From positions 1-6,857 of the forward strand of contig JAGCMR010000038.1 of NCBI GenBank assembly GCA_017646305.1: DNA of 6,857 nucleotides. Reading direction: 5' to 3'. The stretch is from Spirochaetaceae bacterium. Lineage in GTDB: Bacteria > Spirochaetota > Spirochaetia > Treponematales > Treponemataceae. Shown one piece after another: positions 5,021-6,857 of the stretch. Each line of letters opens with the position of its first letter. The stretch's first letter is position 1. Both the position numbers and the translations under genes were made by a program. The notes beneath the pieces are model-generated. The model searched no databases, was not told where the DNA came from, and saw nothing but the letters and a program-made list of their open reading frames with translations.

Positions 5021-6358
5021 TTAATTCAGTCCTGTTGACCCAGAATTTTGACGGGAGAAGAAGATAACCACAGGATTGGAATTTCTGTCGGTAATAGTCT
5101 TGCCGTTAAAATGAGTTCCTGCAACTTCTAGACGCAAGCCATCATCTTCAACCTTATAGAAGAAATTTACTTCTCGTGTTCCATTTTCAAAATCCAAGGT
5201 CATAACTCCATCGTAGCGTCCTGTTAAGGATTTTGACAGGAAGTATTTGAAAGAAACAAAGCCCCTGCCCAAAGCTCCCTGAGGAATAATAGCAGGTTGA
5301 AGCTGACGATAACCACTCCACTGGAATTCATCGGCACCAGCAAAGGTAAGTTTTCCATAATTTGAGCTGGCAAAGGTAGGCCCAAAGGCTTCTAGCTCTG
5401 CGTAAAGCTGCTGACGACGCTGACGTTCTGAAGCAATGGTTTGCTCAAGCCCTTCTGCTAGAGTAACAAAGTCGTAGGTTGTAGGACGACCAAAATCATC
5501 AGTATACTGAACTGCAATATAATCATCACGATGAATAGTAATACTAATGGGTGTATCCGTAAATTTATAATTGGTAGTCCCTGTTTTTTCCACTCCCATG
5601 TAGGGAAAAGATAGGGTCAAGTCTGGTACATTTAACTGAACGGAGCCAGTAACAACTCCTGTATCAAAATGGAAGCCTGCTTCCAGTTGCTCCAAATCTA
5701 TTGCTCGAGACTGAATCATAGTTCTGTAGGAATCAGGATACCATAGCTTATTCAAAACACCTTCCAAGACAGTATCTTCTTGAACATCAGCTACCGTAGC
5801 TAGCTTTGACTGTTCCTGCTCCTCCACAGTACGATTGTCAAAAAGTCTCAGATTGTAGGAAAAACACCAGCCTAACGTTCCGTCACTGGTAAGTACCCTT
5901 AGCCAATCTCCTTCCATGGCATTGGAACCAGACATAACTGCCGCACCTTCACCCTTATACAGAACCTTTATCACCTCATCCTTCCGCAAACGGTACACCT
6001 GCTTGGCAGTATTTACAGGCTCTGCTCGCATAGGAAGACCATCCAGGGCTACTCGTGCATATTGATATTGATATTCAAGATATTTTTCTGCTGATTTTTT
6101 TGTAGCTAACTTTGAACCTGGCTCCGTAATCTGCCACAAGGGGACTTCAAATTTCAAATCAGAATCCATAGTGCCAATAACATAGGTTTGTGAAATATTT
6201 GATTTAATATAGACTGGAACAAGTTCCCCATCATCCAGCCCTTGTTCCGGCACAGACCACAACAGAACGCTATATCCCATACGATCTGAACATCCAGTGA
6301 AAGACAAGAAAAGAAGGAGACAACAAAGAATGGCTCCACAAGAAAATCGCTTTGACAT
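5021..6358 (-). CDS. SH3-domain lipoprotein of unknown function
   Basis: A 445-aa predicted lipoprotein. The signal peptide is MSKRF followed by a hydrophobic stretch ending LSFTGC, with lipidation expected at Cys23; Phe at -3 fits the relaxed spirochaetal lipobox. After CSDRMGYSVLLWSVPE comes an SH3-like domain at about 98-174 (ARVALDGLPMRAEP; DEVIKVLYKGEG; GDWLRVLTSDGTLGWCFS), the bacterial SH3 type that often binds peptidoglycan or cell-surface partners. A short charged helix (about 303-325) precedes a beta-rich C-terminal half with no domain I recognise. The ATG at 6356-6358 is the first usable start: an in-frame TAG lies just upstream, and no clear Shine-Dalgarno is present. It lies after the mraY terminator and 2 nt before the ABC-F gene, so it likely heads the next transcription unit. 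Similar proteins are, as I recall, typical of Treponema; the cellular role is unknown. Confidence 0.82.
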   Translation of the reverse strand: MSKRFSCGAILCCLLLFLSFTGCSDRMGYSVLLWSVPEQGLDDGELVPVYIKSNISQTYVIGTMDSDLKFEVPLWQITEPGSKLATKKSAEKYLEYQYQYARVALDGLPMRAEPVNTAKQVYRLRKDEVIKVLYKGEGAAVMSGSNAMEGDWLRVLTSDGTLGWCFSYNLRLFDNRTVEEQEQSKLATVADVQEDTVLEGVLNKLWYPDSYRTMIQSRAIDLEQLEAGFHFDTGVVTGSVQLNVPDLTLSFPYMGVEKTGTTNYKFTDTPISITIHRDDYIAVQYTDDFGRPTTYDFVTLAEGLEQTIASERQRRQQLYAELEAFGPTFASSNYGKLTFAGADEFQWSGYRQLQPAIIPQGALGRGFVSFKYFLSKSLTGRYDGVMTLDFENGTREVNFFYKVEDDGLRLEVAGTHFNGKTITDRNSNPVVIFFSRQNSGSTGLN

Positions 6359-6371
6359 GGACTAAGGATAC

Positions 6372-6407
6372 CATAAAGAAAAGGGTGAGAAAAGCCCCCA
6401 CCCTTTT
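6372..6407 (-). terminator. Intrinsic terminator after mraY
   Basis: On the minus strand, AAAAGGGTG and CACCCTTTT form a perfect 9-bp stem (6399-6407 with 6379-6387) around an 11-nt loop. The 3' arm runs into a T-rich tail (CACCCTTTTCTTTAT). It starts 24 nt after the mraY stop and before the lipoprotein start, separating the two genes. The tail is interrupted by C and A, so efficiency may be moderate. Confidence 0.68.
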
Positions 6408-6431
6408 AACAAAATCCAGTTTCTATCTGTC

Positions 6432-6857
6432 TTAGCGAATCTTCAACATGATTCCCAGTAAAGCCATGGTTATCAGCACCTGAATAATCATGAACTTAAT
6501 AAGTACTTGGGTTGGAGACCAACCGTGATTATGTCTCATGTGATCATGGAGGGGAAAACGAATATTAGTAAAGACACGAATCTTAAAGAATCGCAGCAAG
6601 ATTATCTTCAACAATCCCATTCCACCATTCACCAAGATAATGGAAGAGGTTGCTAAAATCAAAAAGGGATTTCCACTCACAAGAACACATACACCGATGT
6701 AAAATCCCAAGGCACGACTTCCTGCATCACCCATCAAAACCTTGCTGGGAAAGGCATTATGCCACAAATAGCCCATTAATACACCTGCCAAGGCAAAGGT
6801 CATAACAGCCCAGCTTGCTCCCTGAGGAATATGGGGAACAAGTAGGTAGGCGGCTAT
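6432..6857 (-). CDS. mraY: MraY, phospho-N-acetylmuramoyl-pentapeptide transferase (C-terminal 141 residues, cut by window edge)
   Basis: Integral membrane enzyme that transfers phospho-MurNAc-pentapeptide from its UDP carrier to undecaprenyl phosphate, making lipid I for peptidoglycan. The start is beyond the right edge: the frame stays open through 6857 (IAAYLLVPHIPQG...), so the internal ATG at 6801-6803 is not the start. Diagnostic blocks, numbered within the fragment: GYLWHNAFPSKVLMGDAGSRALG (29-51), matching the family's 'W.N..P..VFMGD.GS.ALG' with catalytic Asp44; then RFPLHDHMRHNHGWSPTQVLIKF (100-122), the cytosolic loop 'P.HHH.E..GW...V..RF', followed by the last transmembrane segment and LKIR. 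The usual HHH motif reads HDH here (104-106) and two more His follow. WecA-like relatives are less likely because the C-terminal block matches MraY. A hairpin terminator follows. Confidence 0.9.
   Translation of the reverse strand: MAAYLLVPHIPQGASWAVMTFALAGVLMGYLWHNAFPSKVLMGDAGSRALGFYIGVCVLVSGNPFLILATSSIILVNGGMGLLKIILLRFFKIRVFTNIRFPLHDHMRHNHGWSPTQVLIKFMIIQVLITMALLGIMLKIR

Noticed and set aside
6154..6339. Minus-strand open frame of 61 codons with hydrophobic ends
   Set aside because: It lies out of frame inside the lipoprotein gene, overlapping its signal peptide coding region. It is a shadow frame.

Overview
The window looks like a stretch of a spirochaete chromosome, most probably Treponema. 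This is an inference from protein style: the miaB start (MTYFFETYGCQMN), an SH3 lipoprotein beginning CSDRMGYSVLLWSVPE, and a short-tailed MraY variant. No rRNA or other phylogenetic marker is present to confirm it. All recognisable genes lie on the minus strand, so they are read from right to left.

From the right edge: the 3' part of mraY (peptidoglycan lipid I synthesis, cut by the window edge); a short gap with a convincing hairpin terminator; an SH3-domain lipoprotein gene; an ABC-F ATPase gene starting 2 nt after the lipoprotein stop; a two-gene O-acetylation module (an AlgI-type MBOAT acyltransferase and an AlgX/AlgJ-type SGNH partner); a 122-bp gap with small hairpins; and the first 56 codons of miaB (tRNA methylthiotransferase), cut by the left edge.

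The acetylation module appears to be an acquired cassette. It is visibly much more AT-rich than its neighbours (hand count: 13/60 G+C at 1201-1260 against 34/60 at 4501-4560). It is bounded by direct repeats of the 3' end of the ABC-F gene: the intact end at 2994-3083 and a second copy at 284-354 that still encodes the last residues TTAWEEVSAQLEG plus stop. The simplest reading is that the ancestral order was lipoprotein, ABC-F, miaB, and that algI-algX was inserted at the ABC-F stop codon with that gene end duplicated.

The algI-like gene carries an uninterrupted run of ten G within its coding region (2728-2737). The frame is open as written, but gain or loss of one G reaches a stop within a few codons. 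That is the hallmark of an ON/OFF phase-variable gene. Together these point to a horizontally acquired, potentially phase-switchable surface-glycan O-acetylation module. The acetylated glycan is not identifiable from this window.
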